A DNA stretch of 64,000 nt from Rubrivivax sp. Lineage in GTDB: Bacteria > Pseudomonadota > Gammaproteobacteria > Burkholderiales > Burkholderiaceae. Position 1 is the first letter of the stretch. Each line of letters begins with the position of its first letter. The translations under genes were made by a program, and so were the position numbers. Location: the NCBI GenBank assembly GCA_016790225.1, contig JAEUOZ010000004.1, positions 1-64,000 on the forward strand. Direction: 5' to 3'. The notes beneath the pieces were generated by a model. That model made no database searches and was not told where the DNA came from. It saw only the letters and a program-made list of their open reading frames with translations. Shown here in pieces: positions 48,639 through 57,808 of this stretch.

Positions 48639-51089
48639 ATGACCGACACCCAAGCCACTTCCCGCTCGACCCCGCCTGGCCGCTGGCAGCGCCTGCGCAA
48701 GTTCTTCGTCCGCCCGGGCGCCCGCCTGATGGCCCAGATGCGCTTGTCAGGCAAGCTGGCTCTGCTGGTGGCGGCCATGAGCGTGCCCATCACCGCCCTC
48801 GTCTGGCAGACCTTTTCGCAGGCACGCCACGATGACCAGGACGCCCATGTGGCGATGGACAGCTTCGAACTCGTGGGCAGTGTCATCGATGCCAGCGCGG
48901 CAGTGCAGCGCTTGCGGGCCCTGACGGTCTACATGCTGGCCGGCGCGCCGGGCACGGTCGAAGAGAGCGTGGCGCAGCAGCGCCTGGTCGCGCGGCAGGC
49001 GCTGGAAGCGGTCGACCAGCGGCTGGCGCAGCTGCGCCACCTGCCGCCCCAGCACACCTGGCCGGGGCTGCGCGAGCGTGTGCTGCCGCTGACTTCGGGT
49101 GTTCACGCCCGCGTGCCGCTGGAAGCCCATGCCCAGTTCGAAGCCGCGATACAGGATCTGCACGGCTTCGCGCGCCGGCTGCTGGACCGCGACGGCGTGG
49201 GTGAGGCCATCGGCAGTGCCGGACGCCCCCTGATCGATCTGCTGGGCGGCGGCGCCCTGCAACTGGGTTCGAGCGCCGGCGAACTGCAATCCCGCGGTGC
49301 CCTGGCCTTGTCACGCGCGCAGGCCGTCACGCTGGCCGAGCGGGCGGAGATCCTGGGCATGGCCTGGACCGTGGAACGCGATCTGCTCGCCCTGGAAGAA
49401 CAGCTCAACCGCGCCACTTCGCGGGAACTCTCCTCGCCCGGATCCTGGCTGAACGCCAAGGACATCGTGCAGGTGCTGGTGCAGGATGCCCGGCGGCGCT
49501 TCACCGAAGAACGGGTCTCCGGCTCGGCCGAAGCCTTCATCGACATCGCGGACATGGTGCTGGAACAGACCATCGCCGTGCAGAAGGACTCCGGCTCACG
49601 GCTGTACGGACTGGCGCAACAGCGCAAGCAGGAGGTCCACCGCAGTGCGCTGCAGCTGGCGCTGATCTATGCCTTGGGAGGGCTGGCGCTGGCCTACCTG
49701 ATGTACGCCTTCTATGTTTCGTTTCACAACGCGCTGCGTGAGGTGCTCAAGGGCATGCGGGCCACGGCTGAGGGCGATCTGTCCCGCATGGTGATGGTGC
49801 GCGGCAAGGACGAGCTGGCCGAGATCGCGCAGGCCTTCGATCGCATGAACGAGCGGCTCTCCGGCTCGACGGCCGAGATCCGCAGCCGCGCAGCCCGAGT
49901 GGATCTCTCCGGCCGACAGGTGGCCGACGGCAGCCAGCAGCTCGCGCAGCGGACCGAGGAGCAATCGCTCAGCGTGCGCAATGCCTCGGTCTCGATCGAG
50001 CAGATCGCCCAGGCGGTGGCGCAGAACGCGCAGGCCGCGCGCGAGGTGGACGCCCTGACCGAGCGCCTCTTCGTCCAGGCCGAGCAAGGCAACGAGGCCA
50101 TGGCCACCACCCTGATGGCCATGGACGAGCTGCAGACCTCGTCGGCCCGCGTGACCGAGATGGTGGCCATCATCGACGACGTCGCCTTTCACACCGGCAT
50201 GCTGGCGCTCAATGCCTCGGTCGAGGCGGCGCGGGCCGGCGTGGCCGGCAAGGGTTTTGCCGTCGTGGCGGGCGAGGTGCGCCAGCTGGCCCTGCGCTGC
50301 GCCGAAGCCGCCGACGAGATCCGCACGCTGATCGGCACCTCGGGCGCCCAGGTGCAGGACTCGTCCGACAAGCTGCAGCATGTGAGCGTGGCGCTGGACA
50401 CGCTGGTCAACGGCGTGCGCGAAGTCTCCGGCCAGCTGCGCGTGATCGCGGCGGCCAGCACGCAGCAGAGCGCCTCGCTGGCCGACGTCGAGAGCAACAT
50501 CAAGAGCCTGCAGGCCATCACGGCGGACAACGCAGCGCTGGTGGAACAGTCCACCGGGGCCTCGCACCAGCTGGTGGCGCAAGGCCAGGCGCTGACCGCC
50601 TCGGTGGCTTCGATGCGTCTGCGGCATGGTTCTGCCGACGAAGCGCGTGCGCTGGTCGAACGCGCACTCGAGTTCTGGGCGCAGGCCGGCCGCGAGCACG
50701 CCCTGCAGGCCTTCAACCAGCCCCGTGGCAGCTGGCTGGACCGGGATCTCTACATCTTCGTGCTGGACCGTTCGGGCAACATCATGGCCAATGCGATGCG
50801 GCCTGATCGGGCGGGCCAGAACGCCAATACCTTGGACGGCCTGCGCGGCACGCACCACTCCGAGCACCTGTGGGAGGTGGTCAGCAACGGCGGTGGCTGG
50901 GTGCGCTACGAGATCCAGCACCCGAGCAGCGGCCGCATGACCCCCAAGGAAAGCTACGTCATGCCACTGGACGAAGACTGCCTGATCGGCTGCGGCTGCT
51001 ATGGCAAGGGCCGGGAGGACGCGGACCTGCCGCCCGTGCCGGTGGCCTGGTCGCGAGCGCGCGAGAACCACGCGCTCGAGGTGGCCTGA
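48639..51089 (+). CDS. Chemoreceptor with C-terminal cytoplasmic Cache-like domain
   Basis: An 816-residue receptor. TM1 lies at ~38-58, a long periplasmic helical domain at ~60-338, TM2 at ~340-362, then HAMP (GDLSRMVMVRGKDELAEIAQ) and a signalling domain whose tip is divergent: [20 protein letters not shown], with HTG in place of QTN. After it (~667-795) comes a region like single Cache domains: ALEFWAQAGREHALQAFNQP, DRDLYIFVLDRSGNIMANAM, GGGWVRYEIQHPSSGR and KESYVMPLDEDC. This domain carries C781-x3-C785-x-C787. Cache domains are normally extracytoplasmic, so this placement is unusual. It starts 140 bp after cheB on the same strand and lacks the tail motif of the tandem receptors. Confidence 0.82.
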   Translation: MTDTQATSRSTPPGRWQRLRKFFVRPGARLMAQMRLSGKLALLVAAMSVPITALVWQTFSQARHDDQDAHVAMDSFELVGSVIDASAAVQRLRALTVYMLAGAPGTVEESVAQQRLVARQALEAVDQRLAQLRHLPPQHTWPGLRERVLPLTSGVHARVPLEAHAQFEAAIQDLHGFARRLLDRDGVGEAIGSAGRPLIDLLGGGALQLGSSAGELQSRGALALSRAQAVTLAERAEILGMAWTVERDLLALEEQLNRATSRELSSPGSWLNAKDIVQVLVQDARRRFTEERVSGSAEAFIDIADMVLEQTIAVQKDSGSRLYGLAQQRKQEVHRSALQLALIYALGGLALAYLMYAFYVSFHNALREVLKGMRATAEGDLSRMVMVRGKDELAEIAQAFDRMNERLSGSTAEIRSRAARVDLSGRQVADGSQQLAQRTEEQSLSVRNASVSIEQIAQAVAQNAQAAREVDALTERLFVQAEQGNEAMATTLMAMDELQTSSARVTEMVAIIDDVAFHTGMLALNASVEAARAGVAGKGFAVVAGEVRQLALRCAEAADEIRTLIGTSGAQVQDSSDKLQHVSVALDTLVNGVREVSGQLRVIAAASTQQSASLADVESNIKSLQAITADNAALVEQSTGASHQLVAQGQALTASVASMRLRHGSADEARALVERALEFWAQAGREHALQAFNQPRGSWLDRDLYIFVLDRSGNIMANAMRPDRAGQNANTLDGLRGTHHSEHLWEVVSNGGGWVRYEIQHPSSGRMTPKESYVMPLDEDCLIGCGCYGKGREDADLPPVPVAWSRARENHALEVA

Positions 51090-51103
51090 GCGCCTGCGCC
51101 GCC

Positions 51104-51127
51104 GGGCTCGCGGGCGCCCGCCAGCCC
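51104..51127. terminator. Palindromic hairpin between convergent genes
   Basis: GGGCT-C-GCGGGC is followed directly by GCCCGC-C-AGCCC, a near-perfect palindrome of 24 bases. It lies in the 63-bp gap between the ends of the chemoreceptor and the convergent RND pump gene and could stop transcription in both directions. There is no T tract, so the call rests on structure and position. Confidence 0.45.
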
Positions 51128-51152
51128 GCGCGCTTGCCGGCTCTCCAGCGCC

Positions 51153-54100
51153 TCAGTGCCGATCCGCCGGTGAGCCTTCGGGCAGCGGCCCGCCGGCCGG
51201 GATCTCACGTGTCTGCGACTGCGGCTGGCGCTCGCGCACCAGGTAGCTGTACAGCACCGGCACCACGATCAGCGTCAGCAGCGTCGAGGTGATCACGCCG
51301 CCGATGATCGCGCGGCCCATCGGCGCCTGGATCTCGCCGCCGTCGTTCAGTGCCAGGGCCAGCGGCAGCATGCCGAAGACCATCGCGGCCGTGGTCATCA
51401 CGATCGGCCGCATGCGGATCAGACCGGCCTGCAGCAGGGCATCGGCCACCGTGGCCCCGGCCTTGCGCGCCTGGTTGGCAAAGTCCACCAGCAAGATGGC
51501 GTTCTTGGTCACCAGGCCCATCAGCATCACCAGGCCGATCATGCTGAAGACATTGAGCGTGCTGCGCCAGAACAGCAGCGCCAGCATCACGCCGATCAGC
51601 GCCAGCGGCAGACTGGCCATGATCGCGATGGGCTGCACGAAGCTGCCGAACTGGCTGGCCAGCACGATGTAGATGAAGATCACCGCCAGCGCCATCGCCG
51701 CCAGCAGACCCCCGAAGGCCTCCGACTGCTGCTGCAGCTGGCCACCGACGTCGAAGCTGAAGCCCGGCGGCAGCGTCGTCTCCTTCACGAGCTTCTTCAC
51801 GTCTTCGCCCACCTCGCCCACGCTGCGGTCCTTCACGCCCGCAAAGACGGCCTCGCGGCGCTGCAGGTTCTGGCGCCGGATGATCTCGGGGTTGAAGACC
51901 TCGGTGATCTCGGCCACGCTGCCCAGGCTCACCGGCGTGCCGTCCTTGGCAAAGGCCACCGGCAGATCGCGCAGCTGGTCCACGCGTTCGCGCTGTCTTT
52001 CGTTCAACCTCAGCAGCACCTCGACCTGCTCGCCGTCGGGCGTGGTCCAGTGCGTGGCGGCTTCGCCATTGACGTAGGCCCGCAGGCTGGAGGCCAGCTG
52101 CGGCGCCGTGAGGCCCAGTTCGCGCACGGCGCCGGGCTTCAGCCGCACGGCATAGGCGGGCATGCCCTGCTTGACCGAGGTCTCGACATCGACGATCCCG
52201 GGAATCTGCTTGATCTTCTCGCTGAACTCGCTGGCCACGCGCGCCAGGCCTTCCGGGTCATTGCCGAGGATGGCGACGTAGACCGGCCGGTTGAAGCCCA
52301 CCGAAGCATCCGTGCCCGGCACCTTGGCCACCGCCTCGCGCAGCGCGTCTTCCACCTGCTTCTGCGTGCGCTGGCGCTCCTTGCGATCGGTCAGCGCGAT
52401 ATTCAGCCAGGCCTGGTTGCGCTGGCCCGCGCCACCGACCCAGGTGGAGACTGTCTTGACCTCGGGCAGTGCCTGCACGATGGCCTCGATCTGGCGCACC
52501 TTGGCATCGGTGCGCTCCAGGCTCGCGCCCACCGGCATGCGCAGCGCCAGCTGCGTGAAGCCCTGGTCGGTCTCGGGCACGAACTCGCTGCCCACCAGCG
52601 GCGCCAGGCCCAGCGCCAGCACGAAGCTCGCCCCGCCAGCCGCCATGACCAGCCCGCGCGGCGTAATCGTCGCCCAGCGCCAGCGGCGTGCCGAGGCCTT
52701 GTCGCGCTGACCCCCGGGGCCGAAGGCATGCCCGTAGATCCGCACCGGCGGCAGCAGCACACGGTAGCGCCGGCCGCTGAAGGCCCAGCGCAGCGTGCGT
52801 TCGTAGGCGCCGTGCAGCAGATCCATCAGGCGATCGGTGGCGCGGATGGCGTGCCCGACCACCGGCCAACGCTTCAGGTACGCCGACGGCGGATCCTTCC
52901 ACACCGAGCTGAGCATCGGATCCAGCGTGAAGCTGACGAACAGGCTCACCAGCACCGCAACCACCACGGTGATGCCGAAGGGGTAGAAGAACTTGCCGAT
53001 GATGCCGCCCATGAAGGCCACGGGCACGAAGACGGCGCACAGCGCGAAGGTGGTCGCCATCACGGCCAGGCCGATCTCGTCCGTGCCTTCGCGCGCCGCG
53101 CTGAGGTGGTCCTTGCCCATCGCAATGTGGCGCACGATGTTCTCGCGCACCACGATGGCGTCATCGATCAGCAGACCGATGCACAGGCTCAGCGCCATCA
53201 TGGTCATGAAATTCAGCGTGAAGCCGAACAGGTAGACCGCGATGAAGCTGGAGATCACCGCGATAGGCAGCGTGAGCCCGGTGATGACGGTCGAGCGCCA
53301 GCTGTGCAGGAACAGGAAGACGATCAGGATGGTCAGCAGCGCCCCTTCGATCAGCGTGTGCTTCAGCCCCGTGAGCGAACCCTTGACCCAGTCGCTGCTG
53401 GCAAAGATGGTGCGCAGTTCCACATCCGGCGGCAGCTGCTTCTTCACCTCCTCGAGCGCGGCCTTCACGGCATCGCCGGTGGCCACGATGTTGGCGTCCT
53501 GCTGCTTGAAGACATTGAAGTTGATCGCGCGCTGGCCGTTGATGCGCGCGGTGGAATCGGCCTCGCGCTCGCGCTCCACCAGCGTGCCCAGGTCTCCCAG
53601 GCGCAGCGCCAGGCTGCCGCGCCGCGCCACGATCAGGTCCTCGAACTGGCGCGGGTCGCGCACGCGCCCTTCCACGCGCAGCAGCGCATCCTGCAGACCG
53701 TTGCTCAGCAGGCCCACCGGCTGGTCGGCATTGGCCTCGCGCAGCGCGGTGGCGATCTCCGCCGGCGTCACGCCATGGGCACGCAGCCGGGCCGGATCCA
53801 GATCGATGCGCACCTCGCGCGTGGCCAGGCCGTTGATCTCCACGCGCGCCACGCCTTCCACGCGCTGCAGCCGCTTGCCCACCAGCTGATCGGCCATCAG
53901 CGAGAGCTCGCGCGTGCTGCGGCCGGACGAGAGCAGCGCGAAGTTGATGAGCGGCTGGCTGTTGTCGTTGTTCCAGCGCGCGATGGTCGGCGCCCGCACT
54001 TCACGCGGAAGCCCCCCCTGCACCGCCGCCACCCGGTCGCGCACTTCCTGCACGGCGCGGTTCATGTCGGCATCCAGCTGGAACTCCGCACTCAGCGTGC

Positions 54101-54365
54101 CCAGGCCCTCGCCCGAGCGTGAGGTGATGCGTTTGATGCCCGCCACGCCGTTGACGGCTTCCTCGATGGGCTTGATGACCTCGCGCTCCACCGCTTCGGC
54201 CGAAGCGCCGGGGTAGCGCACCTCCATCCACACGCCGGGAAACGCGATGTCGGGCATCTGCTCGACACCGAGCCGGGAATAGGAGAACAGACCCAGCACG
54301 CACAGCGCCACCATCATCATGGCGGCGAAGACCGGGTTCTGGATCGAGATTCGGGTGATCCACAT
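51153..54365 (-). CDS. RND efflux pump inner-membrane transporter (HAE1-type)
   Basis: A 1070-residue RND transporter. It begins MWITRISIQNPVFAAMMMVA, the usual TM1, has the porter-loop pattern PGASAEAVEREVIKPIEEAV, then TM4 with the proton-relay aspartates in ALSLCIGLLIDDAIVVREN, and TM10-12 in the C-terminal half (IGLVMLMGLVTKNAILLVDF). Length and layout fit the AcrB/MdtB hydrophobe/amphiphile group. Substrate cannot be predicted from sequence alone. It is encoded 75 bp after its membrane fusion protein; no TolC-type gene follows, so the channel is encoded elsewhere. Confidence 0.93.
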   Translation of the reverse strand: MWITRISIQNPVFAAMMMVALCVLGLFSYSRLGVEQMPDIAFPGVWMEVRYPGASAEAVEREVIKPIEEAVNGVAGIKRITSRSGEGLGTLSAEFQLDADMNRAVQEVRDRVAAVQGGLPREVRAPTIARWNNDNSQPLINFALLSSGRSTRELSLMADQLVGKRLQRVEGVARVEINGLATREVRIDLDPARLRAHGVTPAEIATALREANADQPVGLLSNGLQDALLRVEGRVRDPRQFEDLIVARRGSLALRLGDLGTLVEREREADSTARINGQRAINFNVFKQQDANIVATGDAVKAALEEVKKQLPPDVELRTIFASSDWVKGSLTGLKHTLIEGALLTILIVFLFLHSWRSTVITGLTLPIAVISSFIAVYLFGFTLNFMTMMALSLCIGLLIDDAIVVRENIVRHIAMGKDHLSAAREGTDEIGLAVMATTFALCAVFVPVAFMGGIIGKFFYPFGITVVVAVLVSLFVSFTLDPMLSSVWKDPPSAYLKRWPVVGHAIRATDRLMDLLHGAYERTLRWAFSGRRYRVLLPPVRIYGHAFGPGGQRDKASARRWRWATITPRGLVMAAGGASFVLALGLAPLVGSEFVPETDQGFTQLALRMPVGASLERTDAKVRQIEAIVQALPEVKTVSTWVGGAGQRNQAWLNIALTDRKERQRTQKQVEDALREAVAKVPGTDASVGFNRPVYVAILGNDPEGLARVASEFSEKIKQIPGIVDVETSVKQGMPAYAVRLKPGAVRELGLTAPQLASSLRAYVNGEAATHWTTPDGEQVEVLLRLNERQRERVDQLRDLPVAFAKDGTPVSLGSVAEITEVFNPEIIRRQNLQRREAVFAGVKDRSVGEVGEDVKKLVKETTLPPGFSFDVGGQLQQQSEAFGGLLAAMALAVIFIYIVLASQFGSFVQPIAIMASLPLALIGVMLALLFWRSTLNVFSMIGLVMLMGLVTKNAILLVDFANQARKAGATVADALLQAGLIRMRPIVMTTAAMVFGMLPLALALNDGGEIQAPMGRAIIGGVITSTLLTLIVVPVLYSYLVRERQPQSQTREIPAGGPLPEGSPADRH

Positions 54366-54440
54366 GGGAGATCCTTTGCTGCGGCGCCGGGCGCCGCGGT
54401 CGGCCGGGCGCGGCGCCCGGCGCAGACAGGAAGGCAGCGA

Positions 54441-55658
54441 TCAGCGCTGCGGCGCGCCCGTCGGCCCTGACGCGGCCGAGGCCACGGGCATCGCGGCGCG
54501 CGCATCCACCACCTTGGCCAGCGCGCCTTCGCGCAGGTTGTCAAAGCGTGCGGCCAGCACCACGGCCTCCGGCGCCAGGCCCTCGATCACCTCCACGCGC
54601 CCGCCGCTGTCGTCACGCCGGCCCAGAGTGACCGCGCGCCGCATGAGCTTGCCGTCCACGATGGTCCACACATGGCTCTGGCCCGACGTGGCGCCGACCG
54701 CGGCCACCGGCAGCACCCAACGCTGCACCGCATCCGACAGCGTGACCGTGGCCAGCGCATACTGGCCGGCGCGGTACAGCTCCTTGGGGTTGGCCAGCTC
54801 GATGATCACGCCGATGCTGCGCGTGCCGGGCTCGGCCGCCGGGGCGATGCGCGCGATGCGGCCGTCCACGGCCTGCGTGTGGCCCTCCACCGTCACCTGC
54901 ACCGCCATGCCCGGCGCCAGGCGCGAAACCTCGTGCGTGGCGACCGTACCGGCCAGTTCCAGCCGCGAAAGATCCACCAGCGTGAGCACGGGCTGCTCGG
55001 CCGCCACCGCTTCGCCGGGCAAAGCCTGGCGCCGGGCGACGATGCCGCTGATCGGTGCCACCAGCGCACCGTCGCGCAATGCCACGCGGCTGGTGTTCAG
55101 CGCAGCCTGCGCAGCATCCAGCTGCGCCTGCGCGGTCTGCACCGCGGCGCGCGTGCTGTCCAGCGCGGCCAGCGAGATGAAGCTCTGGTGCGCCAGGCGT
55201 TCGTTCTGGGCGTGGCTGCGCTCGGCCTGCGCCAGGGCTGCGCGGGCCGATTCCACCAGCGCGGCGCGCTCGGCCACGCGGCTGCTCTGGTCGGCCTGAT
55301 CGATGCTGCCGAGCACCTGCCCGGCCTTCACGCGCTGGCCTTCCGCAGCCGTGAGCGTCAACAGCCGACCGCTGGCCTTGGCACGCACCACCGCGGTAGC
55401 GGGTGCCACGAGCGGGCCTGAGAAGCTCAGGCTCTGGGGCAAGGCGCTGCGCTGCGGCCGCGTGACCTCGGCCGCGATGAACTCCAGCGGCGTATCCTTC
55501 TTGCCGTCGGCCTTGCCGGAACCCTCCGGCTGCTTCGCCGCCTGCGTGGCCCCTGCGACGCTGCCTGCGGCCTCGCGGCACTTGAACCACCAGCCCGCCG
55601 CCACGGCCACGCCGAGAACGACCACGGCCGCGGTGGCGACCCCTACACGCTTGTTCAT
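54441..55658 (-). CDS. RND pump membrane fusion protein (HlyD/AcrA family)
   Basis: A 405-residue periplasmic adaptor. ATG 55658 opens an N-terminal membrane anchor (VGVATAAVVVLGVAVAAGWW); the cysteine after it is not in a standard lipobox. The barrel-sandwich domain is split by a helical hairpin: VRAKASGRLLTLTAAEGQRV and VKAGQVLGSIDQADQ before it, LVAPISGIVARRQALPGEAV after it. The beta-barrel and membrane-proximal domains follow. It links the RND pump to an outer-membrane channel. The upstream open frame to 55781 is not supported. Confidence 0.9.
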   Translation of the reverse strand: MNKRVGVATAAVVVLGVAVAAGWWFKCREAAGSVAGATQAAKQPEGSGKADGKKDTPLEFIAAEVTRPQRSALPQSLSFSGPLVAPATAVVRAKASGRLLTLTAAEGQRVKAGQVLGSIDQADQSSRVAERAALVESARAALAQAERSHAQNERLAHQSFISLAALDSTRAAVQTAQAQLDAAQAALNTSRVALRDGALVAPISGIVARRQALPGEAVAAEQPVLTLVDLSRLELAGTVATHEVSRLAPGMAVQVTVEGHTQAVDGRIARIAPAAEPGTRSIGVIIELANPKELYRAGQYALATVTLSDAVQRWVLPVAAVGATSGQSHVWTIVDGKLMRRAVTLGRRDDSGGRVEVIEGLAPEAVVLAARFDNLREGALAKVVDARAAMPVASAASGPTGAPQR

Positions 55659-55849
55659 CTGTGCCCCTCGTCCTCGTTTGTCGCTCCGGATCGCGAAGCG
55701 CGAGCGCAGTCTAGTCAGCGTCAGCCGACGGGCTGCAGGGGATTGCGATGAACGGCGCGCTGGCCATGACAGGGCGCGCAAGGGGCGGACGGCCGCAGTG
55801 GCGCGCGATCGTGGACTGTCAGCGAACAGGCGGGGGCAGCACCGGGCGC

Positions 55850-57166
55850 TCAGGCGCGCCCGAACGGGCTGGTCCGCTTGCGCCTGGCGGGCATCAAGGC
55901 ATGACGCTGCCGATCGAATGTGCGCCGTTGAGCGGCGAGCGCCTCGCCGTCGATGCGCTCGGCCAGACTCTCGATATCCCTGGCGCTCACACCGGCCCGC
56001 GCAAAGTGGGCCTGCCAGGTGTCCACGACCGCGATGACCTGCGCCACCTCGGCGGCCGCTTCAGCCGGCAGCAGACCGAAGGCTTCGCACTGCGTCATCG
56101 CGTTGTCCAGCGTGGCATCGCGGCCGCGCTCGCCGCAGATGAACTCCTGGTAGCCCTGGCCGGACTGTGTCGGCAGCACGTCGTAGGCCGGGGCCAGTGT
56201 CATGCCCGTACCGGCAAACGGGTCCGAGATCAGCAGCGCGTGGTTCTTCTCGTGGTCGTCGGTGTTGTCGATCAGGATGTTGAACACCATGCGCCGAAAC
56301 AGTTCGCGCGCGTCGCGCTGGTGCGTCCCGTCTCGCGCCACACCGGCGCGGCGCAGCAGCCGCGCCAGCTCCGGATAACCCAGTTGCGGCTCGTCCCCGG
56401 CGATGGTGGCCGCGCGGATGGCCGTGCCCGCCGACAGGCAATGAATGCGCCGGGGCCCGTCGCGGTCGAAGCGGCGGATCGCCAGCGCGTGCGTGCCGAC
56501 CAGGTCGATCACCCGCGTCATCGGCACGGTGATGCCCGCCAGCCCGGCCAAGGTCAGGGTGGCGTGTTCGACCAGCGGTGTGTCGATGGGCTCGTTGTTG
56601 AAAAACTTGATGACCCAGGGCTCGCCCGCGATATCGATCAGGGCCTTGGGCTTGGCGCCGCCAAGCGGGCTGCCGCCGCCGGCAATGATCCTGGATTCCG
56701 CACTCGTCAAGGGCTCGGAGGCCTCGATCTTGGCCACCACCTCGCTGAGATGCCGGGCTTGCTCAAGCCGCGGCAAGGCCCCCCCGACTCGCGGCTCGTA
56801 GGCACTGGACGAGGTGGAGACCCCGAGGGCGCCGAATCGATCATCGCCCGCGTGGTACAGGTATTCCATCAGCGACAGTCGCGCGGGCTTGTCGACGAAG
56901 CGGATGACCTTTTCGCCCCAGCGGTCCGGCCGCGCGTCGTCAACCGCGCCCACCGCGCGGGGTGCATCAGCCTGCAGCCGGCCTGGCGGCAGGTGCTCGA
57001 CGTCGATGAGCGGCAGGTCCTCGCTCAACGCAAAGCCCGTGTCCAGCCAGGCCGTGCTGTAGCGAAGCGACACGCCCTTGCCGGCCGCGACGAGCCGCAA
57101 GGCTCCGACGTGTCGCGGCTCGAACGGTTCTCCCAGGTACCAGAGGTCGAGCTTATCCAGCCGCAT
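55850..57166 (-). CDS. hipA: HipA-family serine/threonine kinase toxin
   Basis: A 438-residue HipA-like protein. The N-terminal subdomain (LDLWYLGEPFEPRHVGALRL) precedes the kinase core: Gly/Ser loop GGGSPLGGAKPKALI, the lysine in PWVIKFFNNE, the catalytic loop DNTDDHEKNHALL and the metal-binding LAPAYDVLPT. All catalytic residues appear intact. HipA kinases phosphorylate translation components such as glutamyl-tRNA synthetase and induce dormancy. The start overlaps the hipB-like antitoxin gene by 14 bp. It is somewhat divergent from E. coli HipA, so the target is uncertain. Confidence 0.88.
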   Translation of the reverse strand: MRLDKLDLWYLGEPFEPRHVGALRLVAAGKGVSLRYSTAWLDTGFALSEDLPLIDVEHLPPGRLQADAPRAVGAVDDARPDRWGEKVIRFVDKPARLSLMEYLYHAGDDRFGALGVSTSSSAYEPRVGGALPRLEQARHLSEVVAKIEASEPLTSAESRIIAGGGSPLGGAKPKALIDIAGEPWVIKFFNNEPIDTPLVEHATLTLAGLAGITVPMTRVIDLVGTHALAIRRFDRDGPRRIHCLSAGTAIRAATIAGDEPQLGYPELARLLRRAGVARDGTHQRDARELFRRMVFNILIDNTDDHEKNHALLISDPFAGTGMTLAPAYDVLPTQSGQGYQEFICGERGRDATLDNAMTQCEAFGLLPAEAAAEVAQVIAVVDTWQAHFARAGVSARDIESLAERIDGEALAAQRRTFDRQRHALMPARRKRTSPFGRA

Positions 57167-57539
57167 CGCCGGCCTTGCGCGCGCGGGCTCGGGTCAGGCG
57201 CGCCTCTGCAGAAGCCTGGGCACGCGCGCGGCCACGTTCCATCGCCTCGCGCACGTCCATCTCCACCGCACCAAGATCGCTTTCGGGAGCCGCCAGGTTC
57301 TTCAGTTCGCCATCCCGGCGGATCAGCCACAGGGCCGTCGCCACGATGCCGATGGCGACCGACGGATCGCCGGCTTCCAGACGCTGCAGGGTCGGCACGG
57401 ATACACCCATCCGGGCGGCCCAGGTCTTCAGCGACTCACGCCGTCGAAGCCGCGCCACGGCCAGATCGGCACCCAGCTTCTCTATCGCGGCCGCGGTGGC
57501 GGGCGGGAGCTGCTGAATGGCGCGCGCTGTCTTCGGCAT
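57153..57539 (-). CDS. hipB: HipB-like XRE-family antitoxin
   Basis: A 128-residue protein with a helix-turn-helix: LAVARLRRRESLKTWAARMG and VSVPTLQRLEAGDPSVAIGI. The C-terminal third is highly charged and Ala/Arg-rich (MERGRARAQASAEARLTRAR), longer than in E. coli HipB. It should neutralise HipA and repress the operon. ATG 57539 has no ribosome site upstream: the predicted -10 ends only eight bases before it, so the mRNA may be nearly leaderless. A perfect inverted repeat overlaps the promoter. Confidence 0.85.
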   Translation of the reverse strand: MPKTARAIQQLPPATAAAIEKLGADLAVARLRRRESLKTWAARMGVSVPTLQRLEAGDPSVAIGIVATALWLIRRDGELKNLAAPESDLGAVEMDVREAMERGRARAQASAEARLTRARARKAGDAAG

Positions 57540-57544
57540 GAATA

Positions 57545-57575
57545 TAGATATTATCTAAAATTGAGCTTTCGTCAA
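57545..57575 (-). promoter_or_regulatory. hipBA promoter with overlapping inverted-repeat operator
   Basis: On the minus strand, TTGACG (57575-57570) and TAATAT (57553-57548) are spaced by 16 bases as a sigma-70 promoter. The perfect inverted repeat TAGATA-N-TATCTA (57545-57557) covers the -10, and a third TAGATA half-site lies at 57578-57583, 33 bp from the first. This arrangement fits autorepression by the adjacent XRE-type antitoxin. Confidence 0.65.
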
Positions 57576-57652
57576 CATAGATACGCTGCACTTTCGAAAA
57601 CGCGCGCAAGCGGCCGGACGCCGTCATCCCGCCGGCAGAGACTTCTGCTCTC

Positions 57653-57805
57653 AAGCAAATGTGGCTTTGCCACTTTGCTTGAACCCCCGCGGGGGGCGGG
57701 CTGGGCGCAGCCCGGCCCTGGGGGCGCTCAGAAGCAAATGTGGCTTTGCCACTTTGCTTGAACCCCCACGGGGGGCGGGCTGGGCGCAGCCCGGCCCTGG
57801 GGGCG
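57653..57805. repeat. Two tandem copies of a 79-bp hairpin repeat
   Basis: Copy one begins at 57653 and copy two at 57732 (period 79 bp). Each has an AAGCAAATGTGGC / GCCACTTTGCTT inverted repeat with a short TTT loop, then a C/G-rich part with CGGGCTGGGCGCAGCCCG. The copies differ by one base in the central part (CCCGCGGGG versus CCCACGGGG) and at the ends. It lies between the hipBA promoter and the end of a reverse receptor gene, where the hairpins may act as its terminator. Confidence 0.85.
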
Positions 57806-57808
57806 GTC

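Noticed and set aside
57653..57805. Possible CRISPR-like array
   Set aside because: Only two copies are present, the 79-bp units are nearly identical throughout with no variable spacers, and no cas gene is nearby.
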